Positions 7,550 through 15,710 of a stretch of 58,600 bases of DNA are shown here, piece by piece (position 1 is the stretch's first letter; each line of letters starts with the position of its first letter). The stretch comes from Acidobacteriaceae bacterium (GTDB lineage Bacteria; Acidobacteriota; Terriglobia; Terriglobales; Acidobacteriaceae), in NCBI GenBank assembly GCA_030041515.1, contig JASHNS010000075.1, positions 1-58,600 on the forward strand. Direction: 5' to 3'. The notes below the pieces were generated by a model. It ran no database searches and had not been told where the DNA came from. It saw only the letters and a program-made list of their open reading frames with translations. The position numbers and the translations under genes were made by a program.

Positions 7550-9065
7550 ACAGCGCCACCACGTGCCACAAATTCTGCCGCCGATCGAGCGCCAGACAGC
7601 CACACAGGAACGAACCATCCGTCGCGCGCGCGGTCACGTCCCACTGCTCCTGATCCCAGGCGTGCGTCCACCAGCCGCCGCTCTGCCGCCACGGTCCCCA
7701 GGCGTTCTCGATGGCATAGCGTCGATCGCGAAAGACAAATGCCACTGGCTTACGCTCGCGCACCGTCAACGACAAAACTTCCGGCGGACGCAGTTGCCGC
7801 AGCGCGGTGCGCGGCTGCAGTGGTTCGGTTCCGGAGCGAGGCCGGTTCGACGGCATCGTAAACGGCTCGACGCGAAAATTATCCGGCGCGTGCGTATCCT
7901 GGAGAGCCGGTCGGCCCACATTGCCCTCGCCTACCAGCGCCCGAATCCGCGCCAGCGTCACCTCCAGCCGCGCGCCTTCGGGCAATTGCGGCGAAAACAA
8001 TCCGAGCTGCGTTTGTCCCAGTTTGCCCGGCTCCGCCTGCATCGTTACCGCGACAATCGCGGCTTGCGGCGCGTGTGCTTCCAAATCCAGGTGCAGCAGT
8101 TTCAGCCACAGGTGCTTGTCATTGCTGGGCAGCGCGGGCCGCACCGTCCGCGTGAAATTCGTGCCGTCCTCAAGCGCGCAGATCAGCGTGAGGGAAGCCA
8201 GCGCCAGTACCCGCGCCGCCGCGCGTGCCAGCAAGTGATCGAGCAGCACGCCGAGCACAAACAGCAGCGACTCCAGTTGTTCCACAGGCGTATCCAGCTC
8301 CATCCGCTCTTGGGGGGCAAAGACCGGCTCGACCGGAAGAAAATGATGGGGGGCCTCGCCGCGCGCCATCCGGCACAAACGCGCACCCTCCTGCCCCAGC
8401 CGCGCCGTCAGCTCGCGCTCCGGCAACTCTGCGAGCATGCCCAGCGTTGCGATTCCCCATTGCGCCAGCGTCTCCGCATGCTCGGCAGAGAGCCCGTCGA
8501 GCACCGCGAGCGGCAGCTCCGCCAGTGCGCTTTTCTCTTCGCCCCGTGAGATCGCCAGCACCGGCGCGTTTCCGCCGCGCGCCGCGCACACGGCCGCATG
8601 AAAATTGCCGCTGATCGCCACATGCGCGCGAATCCCTGCTGCCTGCGCTGCCTGCACCAGCTGCGCGCCCAGGTCTCTCGGCACGCCGAAGAGCCGTTCC
8701 GTTCCCGCAATGTCGGCGACGCACAGGAACTCTGTCTCCGCGCCCGCCGTTTCCACGCGCGGAGAGAATCGGCCCACGCCTTCCAGCAGCGCCGCCTGCG
8801 CCGCGGCTTCTTCCGCCGGCGCTCGCCGCAGCAATGCCACCGCAGGGAAGGTCTCCATCTCCACGCGCGTCATGCCGGCAGCGATGCCCAGCGCCGCCGC
8901 CGCGCCGTTCCTTGAGCACACCTGCTCCAGCGGCGGCTCGCCCGCGAGCACGGCGACGGCCTTTCTGCGCAGTTCCGGCCGCAGGCGCAGCATGGTCTGA
9001 GCAGGGAACTCCCGCGCCAGCAGGCAGGCATAGAGCTCGGCCGGATTGTTCGTCGTTCGACTCAT
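7542..9065 (-). CDS. imuB: ImuB, catalytically inactive Y-family polymerase-like protein
   Basis: A 507-residue Y-family homologue. Where active DinB/UmuC have the DMDAFFA motif this protein has ELYACLLAREFP, and where they have SIDE it has CVADIAGTERLFG, the usual state for ImuB, which has lost metal-binding acidic residues. The little-finger region lies around residues 240-360. The C-terminal part (YAIENAWGPWRQSGGW, HAWDQEQWDV, LYD end) is the typical ImuB tail and ends at the gene stop. ImuB tethers ImuA and DnaE2 to the sliding clamp. The start ATG at 9065 overlaps the imuA stop by 4 nt (ATGA) and the gene overlaps dnaE2 by 8 nt, so the three are one translationally coupled unit. Confidence 0.92.
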   Translation of the reverse strand: MSRTTNNPAELYACLLAREFPAQTMLRLRPELRRKAVAVLAGEPPLEQVCSRNGAAAALGIAAGMTRVEMETFPAVALLRRAPAEEAAAQAALLEGVGRFSPRVETAGAETEFLCVADIAGTERLFGVPRDLGAQLVQAAQAAGIRAHVAISGNFHAAVCAARGGNAPVLAISRGEEKSALAELPLAVLDGLSAEHAETLAQWGIATLGMLAELPERELTARLGQEGARLCRMARGEAPHHFLPVEPVFAPQERMELDTPVEQLESLLFVLGVLLDHLLARAAARVLALASLTLICALEDGTNFTRTVRPALPSNDKHLWLKLLHLDLEAHAPQAAIVAVTMQAEPGKLGQTQLGLFSPQLPEGARLEVTLARIRALVGEGNVGRPALQDTHAPDNFRVEPFTMPSNRPRSGTEPLQPRTALRQLRPPEVLSLTVRERKPVAFVFRDRRYAIENAWGPWRQSGGWWTHAWDQEQWDVTARATDGSFLCGCLALDRRQNLWHVVALYD

Positions 9066-10081
9066 CGCCGTCCCGCCCACGCTGTGCGGCTGGTCCAGCG
9101 CGCCTCCTGTACCCGCTGCGATGGCTTCCGCATGCCAGCAAAACGCCGCCGATCGATCACCGCGCATCCCTCGATCCCCGCCAGCACCGTGGTTGCTGCT
9201 TCGCGGATCGTGGCCGGCACTGGAGTGCTGAATCGCACCAGGACTTCCGAGCTGCTCAGCGCGCACGCGTCCTGCGTCAGCAGCACCAGGCTCGTCTGCG
9301 TTCGCTCCGCCGCGGCGCGCCAGCGAAACCAGGTCGCCAGCGGCACGCGACGGGCATATTCCGACGCAATGCCGCCCATATCCAGCACAATGGCGCTGAA
9401 GCCTCCCGCCTGCAGCAACAGATCCGTCGCGCGCAGCGCCTGATCCATGCGGTCCCACGGCTTCTTCTTTCGCGCAGGCCAGACCGCTCGGGCAGCGGGC
9501 TTTTCTGGAATTGGAGCTGCCGGCGTTCTCATCGCCTGCCGCCTGACTCTCCGCTGTGGCTCGGCGCAGCGCGGGCTCAGCAACTCAGGGATGGCGTGCT
9601 CCAGCCCGCGCGTTTCCATCCGAGGATGCGGACCGTGTCCACCACCGTGCAGACCCTTTTTGATCGGCGCAGGCGCCAGGTATTCCTCCGGCAGCGCAAA
9701 GCCCGGCAGCAGTAATTGCCGTTCGTTCCTCCCCGGCTGCACGCCGCACCGCACCCACAGCAGCCGCGTCAGATCCACGCCGGCCGCCGCAGCTGAAACC
9801 GGATCGAGCGCATCCGCAACGTCTACCCAGGCGCAGACCTTCGCCGCCCGCGTCAGCCCCGCCACAAACGCCAGCGCCACCGACGTTCGTCCGGAGCATT
9901 CCGGTCCCGCCAGTTCGCTGATCGCGCCCACCGGCAGGCCGCCCTCCAGTTGCTCATCGAGCGCTCTCACCCCCGTAGCCACCACCGGGCGCAGCAGCCT
10001 GGGCGCAGGCGTCAGCGCGGAAGGAATGCGGGAGACGAGAGCCGATTCAATCTGGAGCCGGAGGGCGGAGGCGGAGGGCAT
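9062..10081 (-). CDS. imuA: ImuA, RecA-like accessory protein of the mutagenesis cassette
   Basis: A 339-residue RecA-fold protein. It contains GVRALDEQLEGGLPVGAISELAGP, the start of the RecA/ImuA core, followed by a degenerate Walker A (ECSGRTSVALAF), then VCAWVDVADALDPVSAAAAG and LLWVRCG. The Walker A lacks the standard GKT. The middle section (about residues 145-200) is a proline- and arginine-rich linker, while LLLQAGGFSAIVLDMGG corresponds to the Walker B strand and LVLLTQ follows. ImuA is the first gene of the imuA-imuB-dnaE2 mutasome operon. It has its own upstream promoter region with a palindrome, separating it from udgX 117 nt away. Confidence 0.88.
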   Translation of the reverse strand: MPSASALRLQIESALVSRIPSALTPAPRLLRPVVATGVRALDEQLEGGLPVGAISELAGPECSGRTSVALAFVAGLTRAAKVCAWVDVADALDPVSAAAAGVDLTRLLWVRCGVQPGRNERQLLLPGFALPEEYLAPAPIKKGLHGGGHGPHPRMETRGLEHAIPELLSPRCAEPQRRVRRQAMRTPAAPIPEKPAARAVWPARKKKPWDRMDQALRATDLLLQAGGFSAIVLDMGGIASEYARRVPLATWFRWRAAAERTQTSLVLLTQDACALSSSEVLVRFSTPVPATIREAATTVLAGIEGCAVIDRRRFAGMRKPSQRVQEARWTSRTAWAGRR

Positions 10082-10100
10082 GAAGCACCACTTCTTCGCT

Positions 10101-10133
10101 TTATATTCGCCTATATAGGCAAAGGATTGTCAA
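10101..10133 (-). promoter_or_regulatory. Candidate imuA promoter with 12-bp palindrome (possible SOS operator)
   Basis: Reading the minus strand, TTGACA (10133-10128) is followed by the perfect 12-bp palindrome GCCTATATAGGC (10120-10109) and then an AT-rich GAATATAAA that can supply the -10 element; the spacing is about 19 nt, slightly long. The palindrome ends 28 nt upstream of the imuA ATG. An operator between -35 and -10 in front of an imuABC cassette is what a LexA-type repressor would need. I do not know the LexA motif of this organism, so the LexA link is inference. Confidence 0.5.
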
Positions 10134-10198
10134 CTCCGTTTTTGCACAATTTTCTGTGCATGTGTTATGGATTCAGCAGGTTAGCGAATACCGGTGCT

Positions 10199-10891
10199 TT
10201 ATTTCAAACCGCTTTTTCGCCTTGAAACCTTCCCAGCCGTCCCTGCCGTCTTCGCCGCCGCGCGCAGATCCTCGACCAAGGCCCGCATCTGGCTGTGCCG
10301 CTCCTCGTCCGTAGGCGCTCGCAGGATCGCCGACGGATGCCACGTCGCGACCACTGGAGGGGATCCCGCAACGCGCTGTACCTTCCCATGCGCCTGGGTC
10401 ACCTTGAACCCCGAGCCCAGCAGCGCCTGCGCCGCCGTCGCGCCGAGGCACACAATCACCTTCGGCCCCACCGTCTCCAGTTCCGCATCCAGCCACGGCC
10501 GGCACGCATGCATCTCCCGCAGGCTCGGCTTTTTGTGGATGCGCCGTTTGCCCCGCGGCTCCCACTTGAAATGCTTCACCGCATTCGTCACGTAAACGCG
10601 GCGCCGATCGATCCCCGCTTCTTCCAGACACTTGTCGAGCAGCTTGCCCGCCGGGCCGACGAACGGATGGCCTTCACGGTCTTCAGAATCGCCGGGCTGC
10701 TCGCCGATCAACATGAGGTCGACCCTCGGATGCCGCACGGCCGAGCCGGCTTCCAGATCTCCGAAGACTGCCTGCGTCGCGTTGCGGTACAAATCGCAGC
10801 CTCGGCACCGCTGCACCGCCTCGCTCAGCACAGGCAGGCTTCGCTCTTCGGGGACAAAAGGAGCCGCGGTGGATGGGGTTCGGGCAGACAT
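10199..10891 (-). CDS. udgX: Uracil-DNA glycosylase, UdgX type (KRRIH motif)
   Basis: A 230-residue member of the UDG superfamily with a likely 4Fe-4S cluster. Motif A is GEQPGDSEDREGHPFVGPAG at residues 63-82; the C-terminal HPS motif sits in VATWHPSAILRAP near 185. The insertion KRRIH at residues 115-119, preceded by KHFKWEPRG, is the hallmark of UdgX, whose His (here H119) forms a covalent bond to the excised uracil site in DNA. Cysteines 29, 32, 130 and 148 are candidate cluster ligands. UdgX makes unusually tight, covalent complexes with uracil-containing DNA. It is encoded on the same strand just upstream of imuA, which suggests a shared role in handling damaged DNA, though imuA has its own promoter. 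Confidence 0.9.
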   Translation of the reverse strand: MSARTPSTAAPFVPEERSLPVLSEAVQRCRGCDLYRNATQAVFGDLEAGSAVRHPRVDLMLIGEQPGDSEDREGHPFVGPAGKLLDKCLEEAGIDRRRVYVTNAVKHFKWEPRGKRRIHKKPSLREMHACRPWLDAELETVGPKVIVCLGATAAQALLGSGFKVTQAHGKVQRVAGSPPVVATWHPSAILRAPTDEERHSQMRALVEDLRAAAKTAGTAGKVSRRKSGLK

Positions 10892-11015
10892 CGATCTGAT
10901 CTGTAGGATGATGCCACGCTGGGGTTCACGGCGCCATCCCCGCTGGCAATACTCTGATCATTCCATGCCCGCGGGGCCGCTCCACCCATGGCAGTACAAT
11001 AGGCACATTCGTGGC

Positions 11016-11576
11016 ATGAGCGAAGCGTCTCCATCGCCCTCTTCCACCCAGGAGGGCTCTGTCGCAGCCCGCAGCGGCGTTCCGCAGGAGAAACATCGCA
11101 GCCGCTGGATCCGATGGATTTTGGATCACTTCCCCCCAGGCCAGTTCGGGCGCTACCTCATCGTTGGCCTCGTCAATACAGCGTTTGGCTATGGCACGTA
11201 TGCAGGTCTGACGGCCCTGCTTACGCCACATATGCGCTTTGCCTATATGCTGGCGAGCCTGATTTCAAGCTTCACGAACATTTCCTTTGCCTTTCTCAAC
11301 TACAAATGGTTCATCTTTAAGACAAAGGGAAACTATCTGCGTGAGTGGTCGCGCTGCATCGTGGTCTACGGAAGCACCATGGCAGTGGGGACGCTGCTGC
11401 TACCCGTCGTTGTGTTTCTGGTGCGGCACCTGACGCCTGCTGACCGATCCGCGCCGTATATCGCTGGAGCCCTGCTGATGAGCGCCAACGTCATGGCGGG
11501 GTTTCTGGGGCACAAGCATTTTTCGTTTGCGCCGGCGAAGAAGGCAGTGACTAAAGAGGGGCTCCCCGGGGTATAG
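11016..11576 (+). CDS. GtrA-family membrane protein
   Basis: A 186-residue protein with four predicted membrane segments (YLIVGLVNTAFGYGTYAG; MLASLISSFTNISFAFLNYKW; CIVVYGSTMAVGTLLL; AGALLMSANVMAGFLGHKHFSF). The FGRYLIVG opening and the NYKWFIF and GHKHFSF boxes are standard for GtrA, a family thought to flip polyprenyl-linked sugars or assist their transfer. Residues 1-45 form a soluble charged N-terminus. Start ATG 11016 lies only 16 nt after a TACAAT box (10995-11000), so the leader is very short. It opens a plus-strand glycan locus that continues with sugar epimerases and a dolichyl-phosphate mannose synthase-like GT2; GtrA often pairs with such transferases. Confidence 0.88.
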   Translation: MSEASPSPSSTQEGSVAARSGVPQEKHRSRWIRWILDHFPPGQFGRYLIVGLVNTAFGYGTYAGLTALLTPHMRFAYMLASLISSFTNISFAFLNYKWFIFKTKGNYLREWSRCIVVYGSTMAVGTLLLPVVVFLVRHLTPADRSAPYIAGALLMSANVMAGFLGHKHFSFAPAKKAVTKEGLPGV

Positions 11577-11677
11577 CTGCCCAAAAAGCGAATAAAGTGA
11601 ATGCATAATACGAATACAACGGCAACGTTTGCGCGGGGCTGCCGTTTCCTGCGAATCGTTCACGGAGTCTGGAAAGA

Positions 11678-12664
11678 TTGGACCACGCGCACAACGATCG
11701 TCGTAAGGTCCTCCTGACGGGTGCCAGTGGGACCCTCGGTTTCAACATCCTGAGCAAGCTGGCCGCCGATGGGCGGTTCCTGGTCGTGGCTCCTTTGCGG
11801 AACCTCGGATGGTCCGGGATTCGGCAATTCGCAGATCGTGTCAAGTTCATGGAGCTTGATCTCTCCGACACAGTCCATACCGCGCAGATCTTTGAGCGCG
11901 CCAGTCCGGAAATCGTGGTGCATTGCGCTGCAAGCGGGCTTCGTCCACCGCGCGCTTCGTGGTTCGATTTGATGGAGTTCAATGTCGTTTCCACGATGCG
12001 GCTCTTTCAGATGAATTGCAGGCTGGATAAGCCGTCGCATTTTATCTACCTGAGTACAGGGCTAGCCTATCGCGAACAGACCAGACCGTTGCGCGAGGAC
12101 GATCCCCTGGAAAGCCTGCATCCCTACGGCGCGAGCAAAGCCGCCGCTGACCTGATGTTGCAGGCCGCCGCGGCCGAGTTCAATCGGCGTCTTACCATTC
12201 TCCGCCCATTTGCCTTCACCGGTATCCATGACGGCGGCGGGAGATTGTTTCCTCTGATTCTGGAGGCGACGGCGCAGCGCAGGAAGCTGAATCTCACGGC
12301 TGGAACTCAGGTGCGCGATTTTTGCGCTGTTAACGATATTGCCTCTGCGGTGATCCGAGTTATCGAAAGTGACGAGGACTCCCTGATCGAAAAATTCAAT
12401 TTGGGAAGTGGCGTAGAGTGGCCACTTCGTTGCGTGATCGAGGACGTCTGCCGGCAGCTTCAACTGGAGTTGGATGTGTCGTTTGGAGAGAGCAGAATGC
12501 ATCCCTTCGAGCCAACTTACTCGGTAGCGGATATCTCGCATGTAAGTGAGAAGCTCGCATGGTCCCCGGAAACAAACCTCGCATTCGCGATTTGGGAGCT
12601 TGCCCGAGATATCGTTCCCTCACTCGAACTGAAAAAACCAGCGAGATACCGTGCAGACGTGTGA
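11678..12664 (+). CDS. NAD-dependent epimerase/dehydratase, extended SDR family (possible CDP-sugar 4-reductase)
   Basis: A 328-residue extended SDR. The N-terminal Rossmann motif is TGASGTLGFN and the catalytic Tyr and Lys are in YGASKAAAD; LSTGLAY holds the catalytic Ser/Thr region. The start is TTG at 11678 with GGAAAGA just upstream, the only reasonable start before the Rossmann fold. The substrate domain includes LTAGTQVRDFCAVNDIASAV, a pattern like that of CDP-paratose synthase and related 4-keto reductases. Because a convincing CDP-paratose 2-epimerase lies two genes downstream, a role in making its CDP-paratose substrate is plausible but unproven. It overlaps the next gene by 14 nt. 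Confidence 0.8.
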   Translation: MDHAHNDRRKVLLTGASGTLGFNILSKLAADGRFLVVAPLRNLGWSGIRQFADRVKFMELDLSDTVHTAQIFERASPEIVVHCAASGLRPPRASWFDLMEFNVVSTMRLFQMNCRLDKPSHFIYLSTGLAYREQTRPLREDDPLESLHPYGASKAAADLMLQAAAAEFNRRLTILRPFAFTGIHDGGGRLFPLILEATAQRRKLNLTAGTQVRDFCAVNDIASAVIRVIESDEDSLIEKFNLGSGVEWPLRCVIEDVCRQLQLELDVSFGESRMHPFEPTYSVADISHVSEKLAWSPETNLAFAIWELARDIVPSLELKKPARYRADV

Positions 12665-13373
12665 ATTGTCTGTTGTCCTGCCCGCGTATCGCGAGGCCGA
12701 TGCGCTGCGGAGGCTCCTGCCGAGGCTGACGGGCGCGCTGACCCGGCTGGCGGTGGAGAGCGAAATCGTTGTGGTGGATGCCATCGAACCGATGGACGAC
12801 ACTGCAGATGTGTGCAGCCAGTTCGGTGGCCGCCACATTCGACGAACTGGCGGGAATACATACGGGGACGCAGTACGATCTGGAATTCGTGCGGCACAGG
12901 GCAAATACGTTCTTTTCATGGATGCGGATGGGTCGCACAATCCGGACGAGATCGAGCGGTTGTGGTCTGCGCGCGATCTCAGCGAGATCGTCATCGGTTC
13001 CCGGTACGTGAGCGGCGGTGCCACCCAGAATCCATTCATCCTGATTCTGATGAGCAGGGTTCTGAACTGCCTGTACGAATTTGCCTTTTGGCTTCCCGTC
13101 AGGGACGTCAGCAACAGCTTCCGTCTTTATCGAGGCGCCCAGCTACGCTCTATCGAGCTCGTTTCGAACAACTTCGAGATTGTCGAAGAGATCCTGATCA
13201 GACTTGTATCTGGTCCGGCCGGAGCAACAGTGTCCGAAGTCCCGGTGACATTCGAAAAGCGAAAAGCCGGCGAAAGCAAGAGGAATCTCCCCGCATTCAT
13301 GCTCAGTTATCTGGCCTCGATTGCCAGACTTCGGAGGTTCCGGGCCGTGGAGTTGAAAAGGAAAGGAAGATAG
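12651..13373 (+). CDS. Family 2 glycosyltransferase, dolichol-phosphate mannose synthase-like
   Basis: A 240-residue GT-A fold enzyme without a membrane anchor. It opens ELSVVLPAYREADALRRLL; DMD-type metal and sugar-binding residues are in VLFMDADGSHNPDEIERL (near residue 90), and a SNSFRLYRG block follows, as in DPM1-like transferases that load a sugar onto polyprenyl phosphate. The start GTG 12651 lies inside the end of the preceding gene. With a GtrA protein in the same operon, the typical reading is polyprenyl-phosphate sugar formation and flipping for surface glycan decoration. The sugar is unknown. Confidence 0.85.
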   Translation: MQTCELSVVLPAYREADALRRLLPRLTGALTRLAVESEIVVVDAIEPMDDTADVCSQFGGRHIRRTGGNTYGDAVRSGIRAAQGKYVLFMDADGSHNPDEIERLWSARDLSEIVIGSRYVSGGATQNPFILILMSRVLNCLYEFAFWLPVRDVSNSFRLYRGAQLRSIELVSNNFEIVEEILIRLVSGPAGATVSEVPVTFEKRKAGESKRNLPAFMLSYLASIARLRRFRAVELKRKGR

Positions 13374-13378
13374 GCGAG

Positions 13379-14410
13379 ATGGGATTTCTGGTAACCGGCG
13401 GATGCGGATTCGTTGGCAGCAACCTCTCTGCGGAACTCATTCACCGGGGCGAAGAGGTGCTCGTTCTGGACAACCTTTCCCGTACCGGATCCGGCCGGAA
13501 TTTGGAATGGCTGAGAGGGTTAGGAAAGATTGAATTCGTCAATCAGGACATTTGTAACCTGGCGGGTCTTGAGTCTCTCTTCAGGAGTAATCGGATCGAC
13601 TGTGTGTTTCACCTTGCCGGCCAGGTTGCCATGACGGCTTCGCTGGCAGATCCAATGAAGGATTTCCAGATCAATGTCGCGGGAACGATGAATGTACTGG
13701 AATGCGTTCGCAGGTTTGCCCCGAAGTCTACCGTTGTGTATGCGTCCAGTAACAAAGTTTACGGTGAAATTGAGGATGTCGATCTGGTTGAGTTGCCGAC
13801 TCGCTACGAACCCGTTGGCAGGAAAGTGATCGGCGAACAAACGCCTTTGCAGTTCTGCACTCCCTACGGCTGTTCAAAAGGGGCCGCCGATCAGTACATG
13901 TTGGAGTACGCCCGTAATTTCGGGGTGAATTCGATCGTGTTCCGGCATTCCACGATCTACGGCGGACGCCAGATATCTTCGTTTGATCAGGGATGGGTTG
14001 GATGGTTTTGCCAAAAGGCTCTTGAGGCGCGCGATAATCGCAACGCCGACTTTTCGATTAATGGAAATGGCAAACAGGTAAGGGATCTTCTGTACGTGTC
14101 CGATGCCGTGGCGTGCTATCTTGCAGCGCACGAGCATGTGGAGGCGGCGCGGGGACAGGTGTTTAATATTGGAGGAGGATACGAAAACAGCATGTCGATT
14201 CTTGAGCTGCTTGCTTATCTTGGAGCGCGCCTCTCAGTGAAATTGACGCCGCGCGAGCTTCCCTGGAGAGCAAATGACCAGAGATATTTCGTGGCTGACT
14301 GTTCGAAGGCGATGCAGGCTTTGAGCTGGAAGCCGCTGGTGGACAAAGAAATGGGGATAGAAGAAACGTTGAGATGGGAGACGGCCAGAATGGAAAAGGC
14401 TAGTGCTTGA
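13379..14410 (+). CDS. tyv: CDP-paratose 2-epimerase (tyvelose pathway)
   Basis: A 343-residue extended SDR very similar in blocks to Salmonella Tyv/RfbE: TGGCGFVGSNL, VLDNLSRTGSGRNLEWL, FHLAGQVAMTASLADPMKDF, SSNKVYGEIE, SPYGCSKGAADQYMLEYAR (here TPYGCSKG...), FRHSTIYGGRQ, DQGWVGWFCQKA, GNGKQVRDLLYVSDA and VFNIGGG. The catalytic Tyr is in PYGCSKG. The enzyme turns CDP-paratose into CDP-tyvelose using bound NAD. Start ATG 13379 follows GAAAGGAAG and begins the Rossmann strand directly. The rest of the 3,6-dideoxyhexose pathway (rfbF, rfbG, rfbH types) is not in the window, so these would have to be elsewhere. It ends 11 nt inside the convergent membrane-protein gene. GC looks lower here than in the flanking regions. 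Confidence 0.88.
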   Translation: MGFLVTGGCGFVGSNLSAELIHRGEEVLVLDNLSRTGSGRNLEWLRGLGKIEFVNQDICNLAGLESLFRSNRIDCVFHLAGQVAMTASLADPMKDFQINVAGTMNVLECVRRFAPKSTVVYASSNKVYGEIEDVDLVELPTRYEPVGRKVIGEQTPLQFCTPYGCSKGAADQYMLEYARNFGVNSIVFRHSTIYGGRQISSFDQGWVGWFCQKALEARDNRNADFSINGNGKQVRDLLYVSDAVACYLAAHEHVEAARGQVFNIGGGYENSMSILELLAYLGARLSVKLTPRELPWRANDQRYFVADCSKAMQALSWKPLVDKEMGIEETLRWETARMEKASA

Positions 14411-15677
14411 CAATCCGCATATACCAGCCAGGGCAGCCTTCCGGCAGAGTGAGAGACGTGCCCGGAGCCGCAGTCTGGAACAGCATAACTGAGTGAGCAA
14501 AGTGGCTCTCGTAAAGTTTGGGAATTTCCCAGTCTCTCACAATCCCCACTGAGACCATTACTGCAAGAAGAGCGAAGGAGGCGACCATGCTCAGGCCGCG
14601 GCGATGCCATGCGAGCCAAATGAGTGACCAGACAAAGCAGAGAGTCGGGACAAACCAGTAACGATGGCCAGGAACGGTTGCGAGTACCTGCCATACCCCG
14701 GTCCTTGAGGTATTCATTTGCAGCGGCAACACGAGGCAAGCCGAATACAGCATCAGGGCGTACAGAAGGAAGAGCCTGAATGGCCGTTCAGCGTATTTCA
14801 GGCAGTGGATTACCAGAGCCAGGGAGAAAACAGAAACAAAGGCTAGAAAGCGCCCGACGCCAGGATCGCTTGATGAAGCTAAAGTGTTCGACCCAATCTC
14901 CGCTCCGAGGAAAATGTGGCCTCCCATGAGCTTCAGGAGCATCAGGGGGCTGGCTCCCAGCGAAGAATGGCTTCTGACATGCGCATCGAGAAATAAAAGA
15001 AAGATTGCCTGTACTGACGTTGCAAACACAAGAACGGATGTCTGGATTGCTCTTGCCAGGTTCCGTTCTTTCAAAAGCAGATACCCGGAAATGGGCACCA
15101 TGAAGATACAAAATGGACCATTCAGCCCGCTGACGAGCAGGAGGAGCGAGTCCAGGATCAGCCCCAGTCTGCTTCTGGGAATCCGAGCGATAACCACGAG
15201 CAAGGCGTTCAGGGAAAGAAGGGTGATTGTGTTCGTGAGCCCCCAGGAAACCTCCCGGCAGTTCGGGAGAGCGACGAACGATGCCGCCAGCAGGGCGCGG
15301 AAGCCCAGCGGGCCCCAGTCGGCGGACCGCGAACTCATCAGTATTGAAACTGTAAAGGCGGTGCACAACAGGGAAATGACGCTGAAGAACAGGGGCACGC
15401 CGGCGAAGGGCAGCACCAGAGCGAAGGCGGCGCCGATTCTCGAAAACGTGTGCAGGTATCCGGCGTAGGCGTGGAACATCGGATGAAGCCAGCCCTGGTT
15501 GTACGCGTCGGCAAAGAAGACGCGACCGTCTTCCGCATAGAACTGAGCGTGGAAGATGGCGTCCCATCTGCGAGTGATCAGGAGTGCGCAGGCGGCGAAG
15601 AAGATCGCAGAATGCTGCCAGGGCCTGAGGGCAGCTGCCTCTTTTCGGGTGTCGATCAGCGCTTCGACCGTTGCCAC
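14400..15677 (-). CDS. Polytopic membrane protein of the glycan locus, GT-C-like
   Basis: A 425-residue protein with about ten hydrophobic segments. I do not recognise a named family. After the first segment it has HAQFYAEDGRVFFADAYNQGW: an acidic ED pair in the first outer loop is typical of GT-C lipid-linked-sugar transferases, and this is the reason for the tentative label. The start GTG 15677 is chosen because AAGGAG lies 5 nt upstream, better than the GTG 15 nt earlier. It is transcribed toward the tyv gene, overlapping it by 11 nt, and follows two radical SAM genes on the same strand. Alternatives are an O-antigen polymerase-like or acyltransferase-like protein. Confidence 0.75.
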   Translation of the reverse strand: MATVEALIDTRKEAAALRPWQHSAIFFAACALLITRRWDAIFHAQFYAEDGRVFFADAYNQGWLHPMFHAYAGYLHTFSRIGAAFALVLPFAGVPLFFSVISLLCTAFTVSILMSSRSADWGPLGFRALLAASFVALPNCREVSWGLTNTITLLSLNALLVVIARIPRSRLGLILDSLLLLVSGLNGPFCIFMVPISGYLLLKERNLARAIQTSVLVFATSVQAIFLLFLDAHVRSHSSLGASPLMLLKLMGGHIFLGAEIGSNTLASSSDPGVGRFLAFVSVFSLALVIHCLKYAERPFRLFLLYALMLYSACLVLPLQMNTSRTGVWQVLATVPGHRYWFVPTLCFVWSLIWLAWHRRGLSMVASFALLAVMVSVGIVRDWEIPKLYESHFAHSVMLFQTAAPGTSLTLPEGCPGWYMRIVKH

Positions 15678-15710
15678 GTCAGCTCCTTGCACCTGCTGAG
15701 GTGTGTCACG

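Noticed and set aside
5546-7861. Very long plus-strand open frame
   Set aside because: It runs antisense to dnaE2 and imuB, has His/Arg/Gln-rich low-complexity text and no conserved block; it is a high-GC artefact.
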